Counted from the stretch's first letter, positions 1 to 10,593 are shown. The stretch: 64,000 nt of DNA from Riptortus pedestris (GCA_019009955.1 CM032228.1:252283501-252347500), one strand, 5' to 3'. Numbers and translations: made by a program. The notes: generated by a model not told the origin, from the letters alone.

Positions 1-144
1 TTCACTTTCCAATAAGATTGGTTCTATAGAAATTTTCGTTCCGACGTATAGTAACGGAAATATTTCGAATTTTCGAAAATCTCCCCTTCACATTTTTGAA
101 CGGGCCTCATTTTCTTCATCTCCTTAAGGGAAATCTGCTAAAAA
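1..144 (-). mobile_element. HLE fragment with internal deletion
   Basis: Minus orientation. Core sequence (GATCCGACGTATAGTAACGG-like) is joined directly to the 5' end block, so the (TA)n region and the hairpin next to it are missing. It ends in GGGAAATCTGCTAAAA at 129-144, the element 5' end. It is cut by the window edge. Confidence 0.8.
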
Positions 145-198
145 GTACTATATAGTCTACCTCGTTAAGACTTCAATTTTCTAAAAATGTTGTTCGTG

Positions 199-335
199 CA
201 GATTTCCAATAAGGAAAGTCAGCTATTGAGGATGTTCTCATGGGTTGATTTTAGAAAATTATCCTCATATGTCCATCAATCCTACCCTGTAGATGACGAA
301 AATGAGCTCCGTTCAAAATTATAGACCTATATATT
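199..335 (+). mobile_element. HLE 5' part, interrupted by a SINE
   Basis: The 5' block (GCAGATTTCC then AGCTATTGAGG) runs to the start of the TA region, where a SINE begins. Element C-type sequence reappears at about 1268-1335, beyond the fold-back element, so this was probably one copy split by two later insertions. Confidence 0.7.
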
Positions 336-541
336 AACCACATGAGTTTAAGCGTTGACCTTGATCTCATGGGGAGCGGCGATTCGATTCCCGCCTGGGC
401 AATAGGAATGTTTTTCACTGAACAACTCATTAAATAAAATCCTTAGTCTCACCCTGGTTGGAAAAGGGTTATAACATGTAAGATAACCCGTCCCAATTAG
501 CCATGGTAGCAGAATGTGGACTTTAATAAATAATAATAAAA
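336..541 (+). mobile_element. tRNA-derived SINE, near full length
   Basis: A box-B-like GATTCGATTCCCGCC sits in the head, followed by the family body (AACTCATTAAATAAAAT, CCCACCCTGG-like, AGATAACCCG) and the 3' end TGGACTTTAATAAATAATAATAA. The RNA polymerase III-type internal box and the (TAA)-rich tail mark it as a SINE. About ten copies or fragments of this family occur in the window. Confidence 0.8.
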
Positions 542-554
542 AATGTATATATAC

Positions 555-1267
555 ATATGTTACTGTAAAACCCCGAAGTGTGGTAAATGTCAGGACTTAC
601 CGGTAAATCCTAGGATTTACCAAGAGCACTAGTTAAAGTCCGAAACCTAGATGAAATTCGAGCTTTTACCGCATAGCAGTTGGTCAATCCCCGGATTTAC
701 CGTCTGGCTTGGTAAATGCCCGAAAAACATTAAATAAATGTGAGATTTCGTACTTTTACCAATGCTGGTTGGTAAATGTGCGGATTTACCAAGGCTCATT
801 GGTAAATGTTCAGTGAAGGCGAGTGTGGGCAGAGATACTCCCCCCTACCTCATGTTCATGTCTCCTGATGAAGTGCCCGACGAAGAGATAAACCTTCCCC
901 TACCTGGTGGTGGCCAGGGTATCAAAAAAATGCAACTGCATTTTGTTGTTGAACTGTTTGTGTAAGTTAGCTGATATGAAGTGCAATTCAAAGTGCCACA
1001 ATTCTCTCCCATGCTATAACAAATAATAATAAAACTTATTCCAAAATTTTCATTTCAAATAACCTTTATTCCAACTTTCACCGGCAGACGCTGGGAAATA
1101 TTAGGATTTACCAAAATCTGTTGGTAAAAGTCCGAAAGACACATCCTGATTGAGATAATTCTAGCGTTTACCGAGCCTCTTGGGAAATCCTAAGATTTAC
1201 TGGCTAAAGTCCGATTTGAAAGCAAATTCGGACATTTACCACACTCTGGAGGTTTACAGTAACATAT
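555..1267. mobile_element. Fold-back element made of repeated GGTAAAT/ATTTACC palindromes
   Basis: Its termini are inverted copies of TGTTACTGTAAA...AGTGTGGTAAATGTCC (left 557-592, right 1230-1264). Both arms carry a 20-bp near-palindrome, GGTAAAT-N6-ATTTACC, at 582-601, 602-621 (a perfect palindrome), 682-701, 771-790, 1093-1112 and 1182-1201, separated by about 10-nt spacers. The flanks are AT-rich; ATACAT on both sides is a possible 6-bp target duplication. The centre (about 810-1085) has a short open frame with no recognisable product. I cannot assign a superfamily. Confidence 0.65.
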
Positions 1268-1335
1268 ACATCTAATCTTAAATACTAAATATTGTTTTCA
1301 TGAGACCCTTATTATGCAAGATTTATACATCGCTG

Positions 1336-2030
1336 GAGAAGTACTGGAGAAGGTTGAATATGAACAGAAAGGATTTTTCAGGGGTACCAATTATGGCACA
1401 CCAAATCTCATGATATGTATGAGTGTAGTTTTGTGTTAAAATCAATTGTCACGTCAAACACAAGTATGTTTGAGATCACGTCAGTAAGTCTTCTTGTCCG
1501 GGTTACCAAACTAACTAATTGAATGGAGCGTGCCGCTACTAGCTTTGGCTGAGTGGAAATTAATTACGGTATCTCTAGATGTTATCAGCAGGAAGAATAA
1601 TAAACTGATTAGTAGTTGTGCTGATAACAGGGCCAGAGCAGGGAACAGATGCCTTCTGAATTAAGATGAACAGTTCAAGCGCCCTTATCTCTAAGGGCTT
1701 ATCACTCGCAGGTAGGTTATACAGGGCTCGAATTAGAACATCTGTTGTACTCCGGGTTTGGTTTGTCTCACGCGGGGGGCGCCACTGTCTCTATTTGATA
1801 AATTTATCTCGGATTAAAAGCAGGCCGTTAAAGATTTGTGTCTCAGTTTAATTTTATCTCGAGTTAACTCTGCTCTAGTTTATTCAATTGAAGACCGCTG
1901 TACTTGTATTCAGTTCTGTTAAGAGTTTCCACTATGTATTTATTGTTGATGCTATTTTCGAATTATCCATCGATCCTAACCAGAAGATAACCAAAAAAGT
2001 GTATAAAGTAGAGTAGTAGTGTATAAAGTA
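1336..2030. other. Unassigned sequence
   Basis: No gene or repeat is recognised except a scrap of HLE 5' block near 1952-1985 (ATCCATCGATCCTAACCAGA). Short open frames here lack codon-like conservation. Confidence 0.4.
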
Positions 2031-2031
2031 G

Positions 2032-2410
2032 TACAATAGAGAAATTTCACGAGAGCCGAGCAGTTAATAAAACGGCCGAACTAACTTTTGGCGGGAAAGT
2101 CACTTCGTCCGTTGGCCGCCCAGATTTAATAAAATGCAAATATCTTGGTTAATATTCAAGATAAAGAATAAATGTATACAACAATATTTATAGTTATAAA
2201 TTTAATTTGTAATAACATTGATTTTGTACGATTTTTCCATCCGATGAATAGTAACGGAAATATTTCGAATTTTCGAAAATCCTCCCCTCTAAAACCCCCC
2301 TCCCCGTGGTCCGATTTCAGCCGTTAACGAACTTGATCTTTCTTTTCACATAAAACGACTAAATATCGAGTTTGGTAACGATCAAACAAAAATTGTGACC
2401 GCGGTAACAG

Positions 2411-2473
<63 letters not shown>

Positions 2474-2600
2474 GTTTTGAACGGACCTCGGTTTCGTCAT
2501 CTACTAGGTAGGATCGATTGAGATTTGAAGAAAAGTTTCGAAAATTCCGTCATGAGTACAACCTCAATAGGTGATTTCCCTTAAGGGAAATCTGCTAAAA
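2032..2600 (-). mobile_element. HLE, A-type, 3' tip missing
   Basis: Starts within the A block (ATAGAGAAATTTCACGAGAG), lacking the 3' stem-loop. It runs through the core and a (TA)n tract (about 2417-2466) to the element 5' end CCCTTAAGGGAAATCTGC. Confidence 0.85.
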
Positions 2601-2934
2601 GCCGGTCACTCCGGGATTGCCTAAAATAAGAAGATTTACCACGTGTGTCATGTATTTGCATTTATCTGGTAAAGAAAAAAATTCAATGTGCACAATATTT
2701 GGTATTTCTACTTCAAATAATGTGCTTCATGATATAACAGCTTATTGTTAATATGACACGAGTAGGAGTGGGGGTTTACTGAAGGCTGAAAACTATAAAA
2801 TGCATATACATATATCTCTTGTTAATAGACCATATAGTTGGATTTCAGCCATTAACGAACTTGATCTTTCTTTTTCATGAAACGACTAAATATCGAGTTT
2901 GGTAATGATTAAACCAAAATTACCGATAGAGCGG

Positions 2935-2986
<52 letters not shown>

Positions 2987-3079
2987 CATACTCACACACA
3001 CACACCCGCACACACACCCACTCACACACACACACACACCACACCACCACACGCACATACACGCACACACACACACACC
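2601..3079 (-). mobile_element. HLE, B-type, with mixed TA/CA tract
   Basis: Begins with a degenerate 3' stem-loop region and AGATTTACCACGTG. The B block (GAGTAGGAGTGGGGGTTTAC) and the core follow, ending in a (TA)n tract and a long CA-rich tract (2994-3080). The 5' end block is absent. It abuts the previous copy head to tail. Confidence 0.7.
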
Positions 3080-3194
3080 AATAGTTTTATTTACACACTA
3101 ATGATCATATCCGTTAAAGGCTGAAATCTGACCAGAAATAGTCGGATCGAAAATGTTACTAAACCAATCATGTTAAAATATTGCCGCTCTATAG

Positions 3195-3319
3195 TTTTAG
3201 CAGATTTCCCTTAAGGGAAATCAGCTATTGAGGTCGTACTCATGACGCGAGTTTCGAAAAATTTCTTCAAATGTCCATCGATCCTACCCAGGAGATGACG
3301 AAAATGAGGTCCGTTCAAC

Positions 3320-3391
<72 letters not shown>

Positions 3392-3845
3392 TGTTAACGC
3401 TCTAGCGCTCTCAATTTTCGTTCGATCGTTAACTCGATATTTAAACGTTCTATGCAAAAATAAAGATCAAGTTCGTTAATGGCTGAACTGGACTAGTGGG
3501 GGGGGTCTAGAGGGGAGGATTTTCGAAAAGTCGAAATATCTCCGTTACTATACGTCGGATCGAAAAATTATATAGAATCCATCTTATTGCAAATTAAATT
3601 TACTATAAATAATGTTATATACATTTATTCTGTATCTTGAATATTAACCGAGATATTTGCATTTGTCTTTTTTCAGCTTCTGAGATGCGATCGGCTAACT
3701 TCGGGCCTAGTCGTGAGTTTCCGTCAATAGCTAGTTCTGGCCCTTCCTGTAACTGTTTGACTCTCTATTCTGAAATTTCTCTATTATAAAAACTTCTCGT
3801 GGGAAATCTGCTTAGTTTACGCAGCCCCTGCGTGACGGACTTTTT
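3195..3845 (+). mobile_element. HLE, full length, A-like
   Basis: Good reference copy. TTTTAGCAG starts at 3195, followed by the 20-bp palindrome GATTTCCCTTAAGGGAAATC, a (TA)n tract (3325-3388), the degraded hairpin GCTCTAGCG, the core with poly-G, the octamer ATTTGCAT, GGGAAATCTGC, the stem-loop ACGCAGCCCCTGCGT and GACGGACTTTTT. No long open frame, so it is non-autonomous. Known for the Helentron group: rolling-circle-type replication, insertion at TT and no target duplication. Inferred for this family. Confidence 0.88.
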
Positions 3846-4012
3846 GTTATATACATTTTTTCGTAACTCAAATCTTAAGCGAGTAATTCGTGCTTTCATG
3901 TTTTCAGGCTTCAGTAAACCTCTACATATCGGATTTTAAGTTAGAAGTAGAAGTTATATGACAAGAGATCAGTATTGTGGGAAATCTGCTTAGTTAAGCG
4001 CCCCCTTTTTTT
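3846..4012 (+). mobile_element. HLE 3' end fragment, C-type
   Basis: Carries the C signature TTTTTTCGTAACTCAAATCTTA, the CTTCAGTAAACC block and GGGAAATCTGCTTAGTTAAG. The stem-loop is degraded. Confidence 0.65.
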
Positions 4013-4021
4013 GTTTTTTTT

Positions 4022-4534
4022 ATTTATTTCCTCTACATAGTAACCCTATGTGGAGGGATTTTATTTTCTGCACATCCCATGCATATTTGCATTATATGTG
4101 CATTTTGTCAAAATTCTAACATTTTTTATATAATAATATATATACATATTAAATGTAAATAAGATTATAAAAATTTACAAATACTTGATAAAATAAACAA
4201 AAAATATTAAAAAGTACAATTATATAACCAATAAAATTACATAATATTAATTTTATATTATTTTTTCCTCTCTCAGCTTAAGGATATTGTAGGATATTTC
4301 TTTTAATAAGTGAATGTGTTTTGAAAATAAAATATCAGGACTAATAGGCCATCCGGGAATAAAAGTCTTTAACTGTCTTCGTATGTTTTGAGTCAGTCTA
4401 CATTCATAAATAAGGTGGGTGAATGTCTGTTCAGTGTAACTGTCGCATTTACAAGTATTTGAGTCAGTAAGTTTGAATCTGTATAAGTAAGAGTTTGTAT
4501 TACCGTGTCCTGTTAGTATTTGTGTGAGATAAAA
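4022..4534 (-). pseudogene. LINE 3' end: C-terminal zinc-knuckle-like domain
   Basis: On the minus strand, 4534 to 4268 reads open as FYLTQILTGHGNTNSY, then LYRFKLTDSNTCKCDS, then EQTFTHLIYECRL and a hydrophobic tail. The C-x-C ... H-x4-C arrangement after an LTGHG motif is characteristic of the C-terminus of jockey/R1-like non-LTR retrotransposons. The upstream reverse transcriptase is missing, so the copy is 5' truncated. The 3' untranslated part ends in a hairpin (4030-4056: CTCTACATAG / CTATGTGGAG). The same hairpin type appears at 7845-7869, behind a more decayed relative. Confidence 0.7.
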
Positions 4535-4624
4535 TGTATGTTGGGATAGTGGGATATTGGTTTTTAAAACTGGTATATATAATTTTTGGTGTGATCCTTA
4601 ATCTATTATATATTAATACGGCCC

Positions 4625-4626
<2 letters not shown>

Positions 4627-4678
<52 letters not shown>
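4627..4678. repeat. (TA)n microsatellite
   Basis: About 26 TA units outside any clear HLE copy; flanking sequence shows no HLE blocks. Confidence 0.9.
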
Positions 4679-4681
<3 letters not shown>

Positions 4682-4994
4682 AATTTTCATAATACAATAC
4701 TTAATTCTGGTACTATAATTTTTTTGATTTTTGATTTTCATTACATATGTTTTGTTTTGTTTCAGGTAAGTAGCCAGATGGGCAAACTTTGTTTATATGC
4801 TTGTTGGTAAGTTTTTTATTTTAATTTCATATCAATGTGCTATAACCATTCTATTTTCTGTTTTATAATAATCATGTTTATAACTAAATATATTTTCCAA
4901 TGAACCTCAATTCGAATTGTCAAAGACGATTGGTCTTAGTTCTAGATTTCATTTGCAATAACTGTCTATTTTTGTTTAATTGCTTGCACGACTT

Positions 4995-5157
4995 GAAAGT
5001 CCTGTGTCCTTAAGGTAAATCAGCTATCAGCTCACATCACGACGCGATTTTCCCAAATGTTTCTCAAATGTGCATCAATCCTACCTTGGAGATTGCGAAA
5101 ATGAGGTCGGTTCAAAGTGTGTGTGTTTGTGTGTATATGTATGTTTGTGTGTGTGTG

Positions 5158-5201
<44 letters not shown>

Positions 5202-5256
5202 CTGTTAACATTCTAGTGGTTGTAATTTTTGCTTGATCGTTAACAAGCTGAATATC
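4995..5256 (+). mobile_element. HLE 5' fragment
   Basis: Degenerate 5' block (CCTTAAGGTAAATCAGCTAT), then TG-rich and (TA)n tracts (5165-5198), then the hairpin region and the start of the core. The rest is missing. Confidence 0.7.
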
Positions 5257-5261
5257 TATAA

Positions 5262-5372
5262 GTTTGTTATCTCCTGGGTGGGATCGATGGACATTTGAAG
5301 AGATTTTTCGTCCACAATTCCATCATGAGTACGACCTAAATAGATGATTTCCCCTAAGGGAAATCTACTAAT
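5262..5372 (-). mobile_element. HLE 5' end in minus orientation
   Basis: Contains GGATCGATGGACATTTGAAG and ends CCCCTAAGGGAAATCTACTAA. It faces the preceding plus-oriented fragment, giving a tail-to-tail pair. Confidence 0.7.
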
Positions 5373-5390
5373 TAGGAATTTTAAAATGTC

Positions 5391-5645
5391 ATTCTGTTTA
5401 CAAATAGAACGGATGCTATTAGTTAATGCAAACTAAAACAATAACAAAATAAAATAATCATCTCACATGGCGAAACTAGAGTGGAGAGTTCGATTCTCGC
5501 TTGGACAAAGGAAAATAATTAGAGACGACAATCATTAAATAACATCCTAAAATTCCACCCTGGCTAGAAAAGAGTGGTAACCTGTAGATAACCCGCCCCG
5601 ATTAGCCTGAGTTGCAAAAAGTGGATGTTAATAAATAATAATAAT
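5391..5645 (+). mobile_element. SINE with an alternative 5' head
   Basis: The SINE body (GAGTTCGATTCTCGC, CCACCCTGGCTAGAAAAG, TGGATGTTAATAAATAATAAT) is preceded by about 70 bp ending ACAATAACAAAATAAAATAA. The same extra head sits on the SINE at 21752-21942 in reverse, so it belongs to a SINE subtype or to a composite unit. Confidence 0.7.
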
Positions 5646-5646
5646 T

Positions 5647-5726
5647 ATCACTGTTGACAGTTCCTTATCACTTTTGACAGTTCCTTATCACTGTTGACAG
5701 TTCCTTATCACTTTTGACAGTTCCTT
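5647..5726. repeat. 20-bp tandem repeat, 4 copies
   Basis: Unit ATCACTGTTGACAGTTCCTT. Copies alternate G and T at one position, so two 40-bp dimers are visible. It starts directly after the SINE tail. Confidence 0.9.
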
Positions 5727-5994
5727 GACAATGTTACGTCTCCTGCTAATTAGAGTCAGTGTCAACCCCCAGGAGGGAGACACCTGCTTCGCCATATGTC
5801 AACCCTCTCTCCCTCTTCTCCATATTTATCCCCCGTCCTTTACAGGCTGTCCGATTTGTAATTCATTCCCGAGGCTCGCCTACTATGTTCTCTTCGCCCA
5901 TTTAAAGCCCTTACATTTCTCCTCTTGACACTTTTATTACTTCAGCCAATTACCATTTCATACAATGGTCATAGAGCTTTGCAGTATATGGGCC

Positions 5995-6060
5995 TATCAT
6001 ACTAGCAGATTTCCCATAAGGGGAATCAGCAATTGAGGTTGTACTCGACGCGATTTTTTT
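5995..6060 (+). mobile_element. HLE 5' tip
   Basis: TAGCAGATTTCCCATAAGG to ACGCGATTTTTT, then interrupted. With the minus-oriented 5' end at 6513-6654 it brackets the fold-back element between them. Confidence 0.65.
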
Positions 6061-6150
6061 GGGGGGGGGAATCTATGGTTCCATCTATGGGATATGATCA
6101 AAATACTCCTCATGGTGTGTTATTTTTTTTGGCATAAAATCTTAGTTTAT

Positions 6151-6190
6151 GCCGATATTTCGAGAATCTTTATTTTCTCTTCTTCAGGGC
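6151..6190 (-). ncRNA. Hammerhead-ribozyme-like motif
   Basis: Read on the minus strand: GCC, CTGAAGA, one unpaired A, helix II GAGAA.../TTCTC, GAAA, then TATC and GGC. Helix I is GCC/GGC; helix III is the self-complementary AUAU; the nucleotide after U16.1 is C, as the NUH rule allows. The unpaired A between CTGAAGA and helix II departs from the canonical core, so activity is uncertain. Confidence 0.5.
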
Positions 6191-6413
6191 TGTAAAATTA
6201 CAGGTACTATTTTATAATATTGCACATTGTAATTAAACTAGAGTGTAAAAGGGGTGTTTTTCTATTATTACTTACCTAGACTAAGGATACTTAAAAACTA
6301 TTACTCATGACTATTACTATAACCCTAGCGCTAAGTGCAATACTCATGTGTAATAGTTTTTAAGTATCTTTATTCTTGGTAAGTAATAATAGAAAAACCC
6401 CTGTAACCTTACA

Positions 6414-6454
6414 GCCCTGAAGAAGAGAAAATAAAGATTCTCGAAATATCTGCC
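6414..6454 (+). ncRNA. Hammerhead-like motif, helix I damaged
   Basis: Mirror copy of the 6151-6190 motif in the other arm. CTGAAGA at 6417-6423 and GAAA at 6443-6446 are intact. The 3' strand of helix I reads TGCC instead of GGC. Confidence 0.45.
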
Positions 6455-6512
6455 TAAACTAAGATTTTTTTACCAACATTGACCAAAACTTCAAAAAGAA
6501 TAACAACACCTT

Positions 6513-6654
6513 ACATATATACATATACAGTTTTTAAGGGATCTTATTTTCGTCTCCTGGGTAGGATCGATGGACATCTGAGGAAATATTTCGAAAAGCG
6601 CTTCACGAGTACGGCCTCAATAGCTGATTTTACTGAAGGGAAATCTGCTAAAAT
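6513..6654 (-). mobile_element. HLE 5' part
   Basis: GTAGGATCGATGGACATCTG, then ACGGCCTCAATAGCTGATTT, then GGGAAATCTGCTAAAA. Minus orientation, no core. Confidence 0.75.
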
Positions 6655-7029
6655 GTTGCTAGGCGGAGGAGCGTGCTGTGTGGCCTAGATCCATGTGGCA
6701 ACTTGATGTATGGCCGGAAAACTTTACGCCTCCCTGCTTTTTCTCATCACAGACTTTTTTTTATTTTGTATTCCGAAATTATGTTTAATATTCATGAATC
6801 CGTGATCCTTTCAGTCAATTAAGGATATTTCATATTCTTATTTAATGCTCCGTGAGGATTAATATTTCGTAATATTCATTTAAATGAGATTTACTCAATG
6901 GATCTAATATTTATTCATTAATTTGATAAGAGATGCATCTATTATGAGATTATCACTGGCTATTTCTGACATAACTGCAATATGGTGTAATGAATGTCAG
7001 TTTTTGCATAAAACAGGGCAGACTGTTTT
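6655..7029. other. Unassigned AT-rich sequence
   Basis: No coding or repeat signature recognised. Confidence 0.4.
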
Positions 7030-7206
7030 CCTCCGATTTTTAGCTGATTGTTTATGCAACATGAGTAGAAGTGGTGGTTTGCTGAAAGCTGAAAAGTGAA
7101 AAATGCAAATATCTTGAGTTATATTCAAGATAGTGAATAAATGTATATAACAATGTAGTAAATCTATAGTAAATTTAATTTGCAATCCCTTAAGGGAAAT
7201 CTGCTA
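7030..7206 (-). mobile_element. HLE deletion derivative, B-type
   Basis: B block (AACATGAGTAGAAGTGG), octamer ATGCAAAT and AT-rich core are joined directly to the 5' tip CCCTTAAGGGAAATCTGC at 7187-7204, so everything between is deleted. Confidence 0.7.
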
Positions 7207-7310
7207 ATATCGACTATCAATGAAAACAAATGGCATGTACCTTCCACTATAAAAGTTCAATGAAATCAATATTTGGTATTTAGTCTTCCAATAAAGTGGT
7301 CCCATGATAA

Positions 7311-7344
<34 letters not shown>

Positions 7345-7407
7345 TTGTCTGTTAACGGTCTAGCGGTCGCAATTTTTGTTTGATCGTAACCAAACTCGAT
7401 ATTTTAT
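7311..7407 (+). mobile_element. HLE middle fragment with (GT)n
   Basis: A (GT)n tract (7315-7341) stands where TA is usual, followed by CTGTTAACGGTCTAGCGGTC and AACCAAACTCGATATTT. A SINE piece follows. Confidence 0.7.
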
Positions 7408-7417
7408 TTATTTTGGA

Positions 7418-7537
7418 AAATTCATTAAATAACATCCTAAGTCCCACCCTGGCTAGAAAAGGGTGGTAACCTGTAGATAACCCATCCCAATTAGCCAGAG
7501 TTGCAAAAAGTGGACGTTAATAAATAATAATATTTAT
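7418..7537 (+). mobile_element. SINE, 3' half only
   Basis: From ATTCATTAAATAACATCC to GTGGACGTTAATAAATAATA. The tRNA-like head is missing (5' truncation). Confidence 0.8.
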
Positions 7538-7837
7538 TTGGTTTATGCCCTATATCAAAGGTAATTGGCATGATCTCTGTTTGGAATAATATATTTGTCT
7601 CTTCATGTAAACCTTGATACAATATTTATATATGATGGAAAATATACCTTAAATATCTTGGGTGTCTCATATCCGTATTTTGCCAATTAGAATATAATAA
7701 AATATGTCCCTTTTAAATCTTCGTAATTATATTGTAGCTATTGTATTTTTATTGTACGTGTATCGGTGAATGTTTATATGTTTCAGATGTGTTGGTATGT
7801 GTGGAATATATTGGCTGCGGTCAGTAGTTCTGTCATT

Positions 7838-8470
7838 TTTGTTTCTCCTCATAGTAACCTTATGAGGAGTTATTTATTTTATTAAATAATGAGGAGTTAT
7901 TTATTTAAATAAATAAATGAGGACTTATATTTTACAATATACAGAAGTTAATCAACCATCTAATCAAATATCATAAATATAAAAAATAGCAATTATAATA
8001 GAATAAAATATTAAAATATTAATTACGAAAAACAAATCGATTAAAGTTAAACTGAACCTATGTTTAATTTGCGAGTCTATGTAAGGCAAATATATTGAAT
8101 TATAATTCCCATTCGTCACAATCAACTTTACATTCTAATGTATTTTTGCTACATCCATATCTATACTTTTGATAAACTTTATAAGCTCTTCATTACATTT
8201 ATTAAATATATTATGAGGTGGTTCAGGTCAATTACCTTCTTTTTAAAATTATGTTCATTATTAAATTTGATCTATTTTGATTAAATGTCCAACAGTCATA
8301 AACTATATGTAAAAACGATTGTGTAGTAGTACTGTCATGTCTTGGGCTATGCCAAGGTTTTTTCATTTACTACAGTCTGTCAGTTTGTGTTTTATTTGTA
8401 GGTGCTTGGTGCAGTGTTTTTGTTGTAGGGTTGTGCATTCTGGTCATTAAATGTCTATGTTTCGGGAATG
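7838..8470 (-). pseudogene. Decayed LINE 3' region
   Basis: The 3' hairpin at 7845-7869 (CTCCTCATA / TATGAGGAG) matches in type the one at 4030-4056. On the minus strand, interrupted frames around 8460-8100 give LINE C-terminus-like pieces (for example HIVYDCWTFNQNRSN), with several stops. Weak but consistent with the LINE at 4022-4534. Confidence 0.4.
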
Positions 8471-9493
8471 TATGGCATGAGTCTGACAAGAACAGACGGT
8501 CTCTATTGTTAATATTTATTTGAGATGCCGCTACAATGGCGATTCATCTATAAACATGTTTGAATATAATTTTACAAAATTAAATATATATTAACATTTT
8601 TATTAACAAAAATTTTGTACAAATGTACAAAATAAATAGAATGGACAAAACTAAATATAAACTGTTAGTATATTTATTTATGAGGAAAAAATACAAAATA
8701 AAAATAAAACAACAAAGAAAAAAAAGATAAAAGAAAAACTATAGGTAATCTCGAAGGAGGCAAAACTTATATTCCACAGTGCTTGCTATATGTAACTTTC
8801 ATAATTGTAAATAATAGCTTTTATATTTCATCAAATAGTCCATTATTTCTTAAATACTTAAAAACATCATCTATAAATTGCTACTGTCGGCCAGTAGTTC
8901 TCATACATTTGTGGGTCATGGCTACGTTGTTACTTGTGTGCAGTCAGTCAGTATATGTTTTGCAGTCAGCGTTCTGTTGCAGTAGCTGCATATAGGTTGC
9001 AGTGGCCGCCAATTTCGAGCTATTCGAACCAAACTTCACGTTATATCCGGAAAGTCTTGTATCACCTAGAATAGGCTCTGGGGACTATTTGTCTGCTATC
9101 ATTCTCGATCCCCGAAAGGGAGTGGGGTTATCTTAGCTAACCAGAATGCCTTGACAGAAGTGATGTTATAAGATGTTGAACTAGAGTATGCGTGCCGACG
9201 AGCGGTCTGTGCTGCTACATAGATGATATGATCAGCATGGGGGTTTATCAAGATGGAGTACCCCCATCTCTGCCAGTAGCTGTCAACGAGTTCCTTGTCC
9301 TGCCCTATGACCCTCCCCTCTGACCCTCCCCTCCCTCTAGCGGCTATTCTTACTGCGTCTCTCTCACTAACTACGCTTATCACATCTCTTATCGCCTCTC
9401 TTGCTCTAATCGTTTACTACTTCCTTGTAAGATCTAAAGCAAGTGTTGTAAAGGCACAAATATTTCTGTTTTCACAATTCAACCGAAGTATCC
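8471..9493. other. Unassigned sequence with a 94-codon open frame
   Basis: 8471-9000 is AT-rich. From 9000 to 9480 base composition is more even, and a minus-strand frame (9383-9099) is open for 94 codons. It has no recognisable domain, and overlapping frames are also open, so I do not call a gene. Confidence 0.3.
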
Positions 9494-9599
9494 TTTAAGT
9501 AGATTTCCCATAAGGTAAATCAGCTATTGACGCTATGTTTGAAATATTTCTACAGATGTCCATTGAAGAAAATAGGGTCCGTTCAAAACTATATATAGA

Positions 9600-9834
9600 T
9601 GGTGTTGTTTTTTTTTGGAGGTTTGGTCAATGTTGGTGAAAAAAATTGCCGATATTAGAGTGTAGCAGGAGGTTTTTATGCTATTTTTACTTTCCAACAC
9701 TCTAATTTAACAACAATGTGCAATATTATAAAGTAGCAATTGTATTTTTACAGCCCTGAAGAAGAGAAAATAAAATTCTCGAAATATCGGCATAAACTAA
9801 GATTTTTCACCAACATTGACCAAAACAACACCAT
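9600..9834. mobile_element. Short fold-back element of the 6112-6512 family
   Basis: Ends ATGGTGTTGTT / AACAACACCAT. The inner arms share GGTCAATGTTGGTGAAAAA. It sits inside the TA region of an HLE copy; flanking TATA-rich sequence hides any target duplication. Confidence 0.7.
9753..9791 (+). ncRNA. Hammerhead-ribozyme-like motif, best copy
   Basis: GCC 9753-9755, CTGAAGA 9756-9762, unpaired A 9763, helix II GAGAA 9764-9768 with TTCTC 9776-9780, GAAA 9781-9784, TATC 9785-9788 (cleavage predicted after C 9788), GGC 9789-9791 closing helix I. Helix III is the palindrome AUAU, so it could form only weakly or between two copies. Confidence 0.5.
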
Positions 9835-9872
9835 ATATAAATATAACCTGGTCGAAAACATTAACACAATTT

Positions 9873-9917
<45 letters not shown>

Positions 9918-9940
9918 TTTACCGCTCTAGCGGTCCCAAT

Positions 9941-10593
<653 letters not shown>

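Larger units (their letters stand above)
6112..6512. mobile_element. Fold-back element with hammerhead-like motif in both arms
   Basis: Long imperfect inverted repeat. The left arm (6112-6200) and right arm (6405-6512) share a terminal GGTGTTGTT-like end, CTTAGTTTATGCCGATATTT and TTATTTTCTCTTCTTCAGGG. A second, shorter copy sits at 9600-9834. The arms look like the inverted end repeats of Penelope-like elements, which are known to carry hammerhead ribozymes; no coding part remains. Assignment to PLE is inference. Confidence 0.6.

Noticed and set aside
868..895. Possible hammerhead core (TCTCCTGATGA...GAAGAGA)
   Set aside because: GAAA is replaced by GAAG and helix II does not pair; unlike the other motifs it lacks the palindromic helix III.
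2886..3074. Open frame of alternating Cys-Val and Tyr-Ile
   Set aside because: Translation of CA/TA microsatellites. The same applies to frames at 9974-10243, 19714-20031, 28095-28323 and 55312-55747.
3195..3845. HLE as an ordinary TIR transposon
   Set aside because: The inverted repeats are subterminal, the extreme ends do not match (TTTTAG against GACGGACTTTTT inverse), and no target duplication is seen at nested sites.
5647..5726. CRISPR-like array
   Set aside because: A plain 20-bp tandem repeat without spacers, in a eukaryotic context.
9099..9383. 94-codon minus-strand frame
   Set aside because: No domain, no splice context, and another frame on the plus strand is open over part of it.
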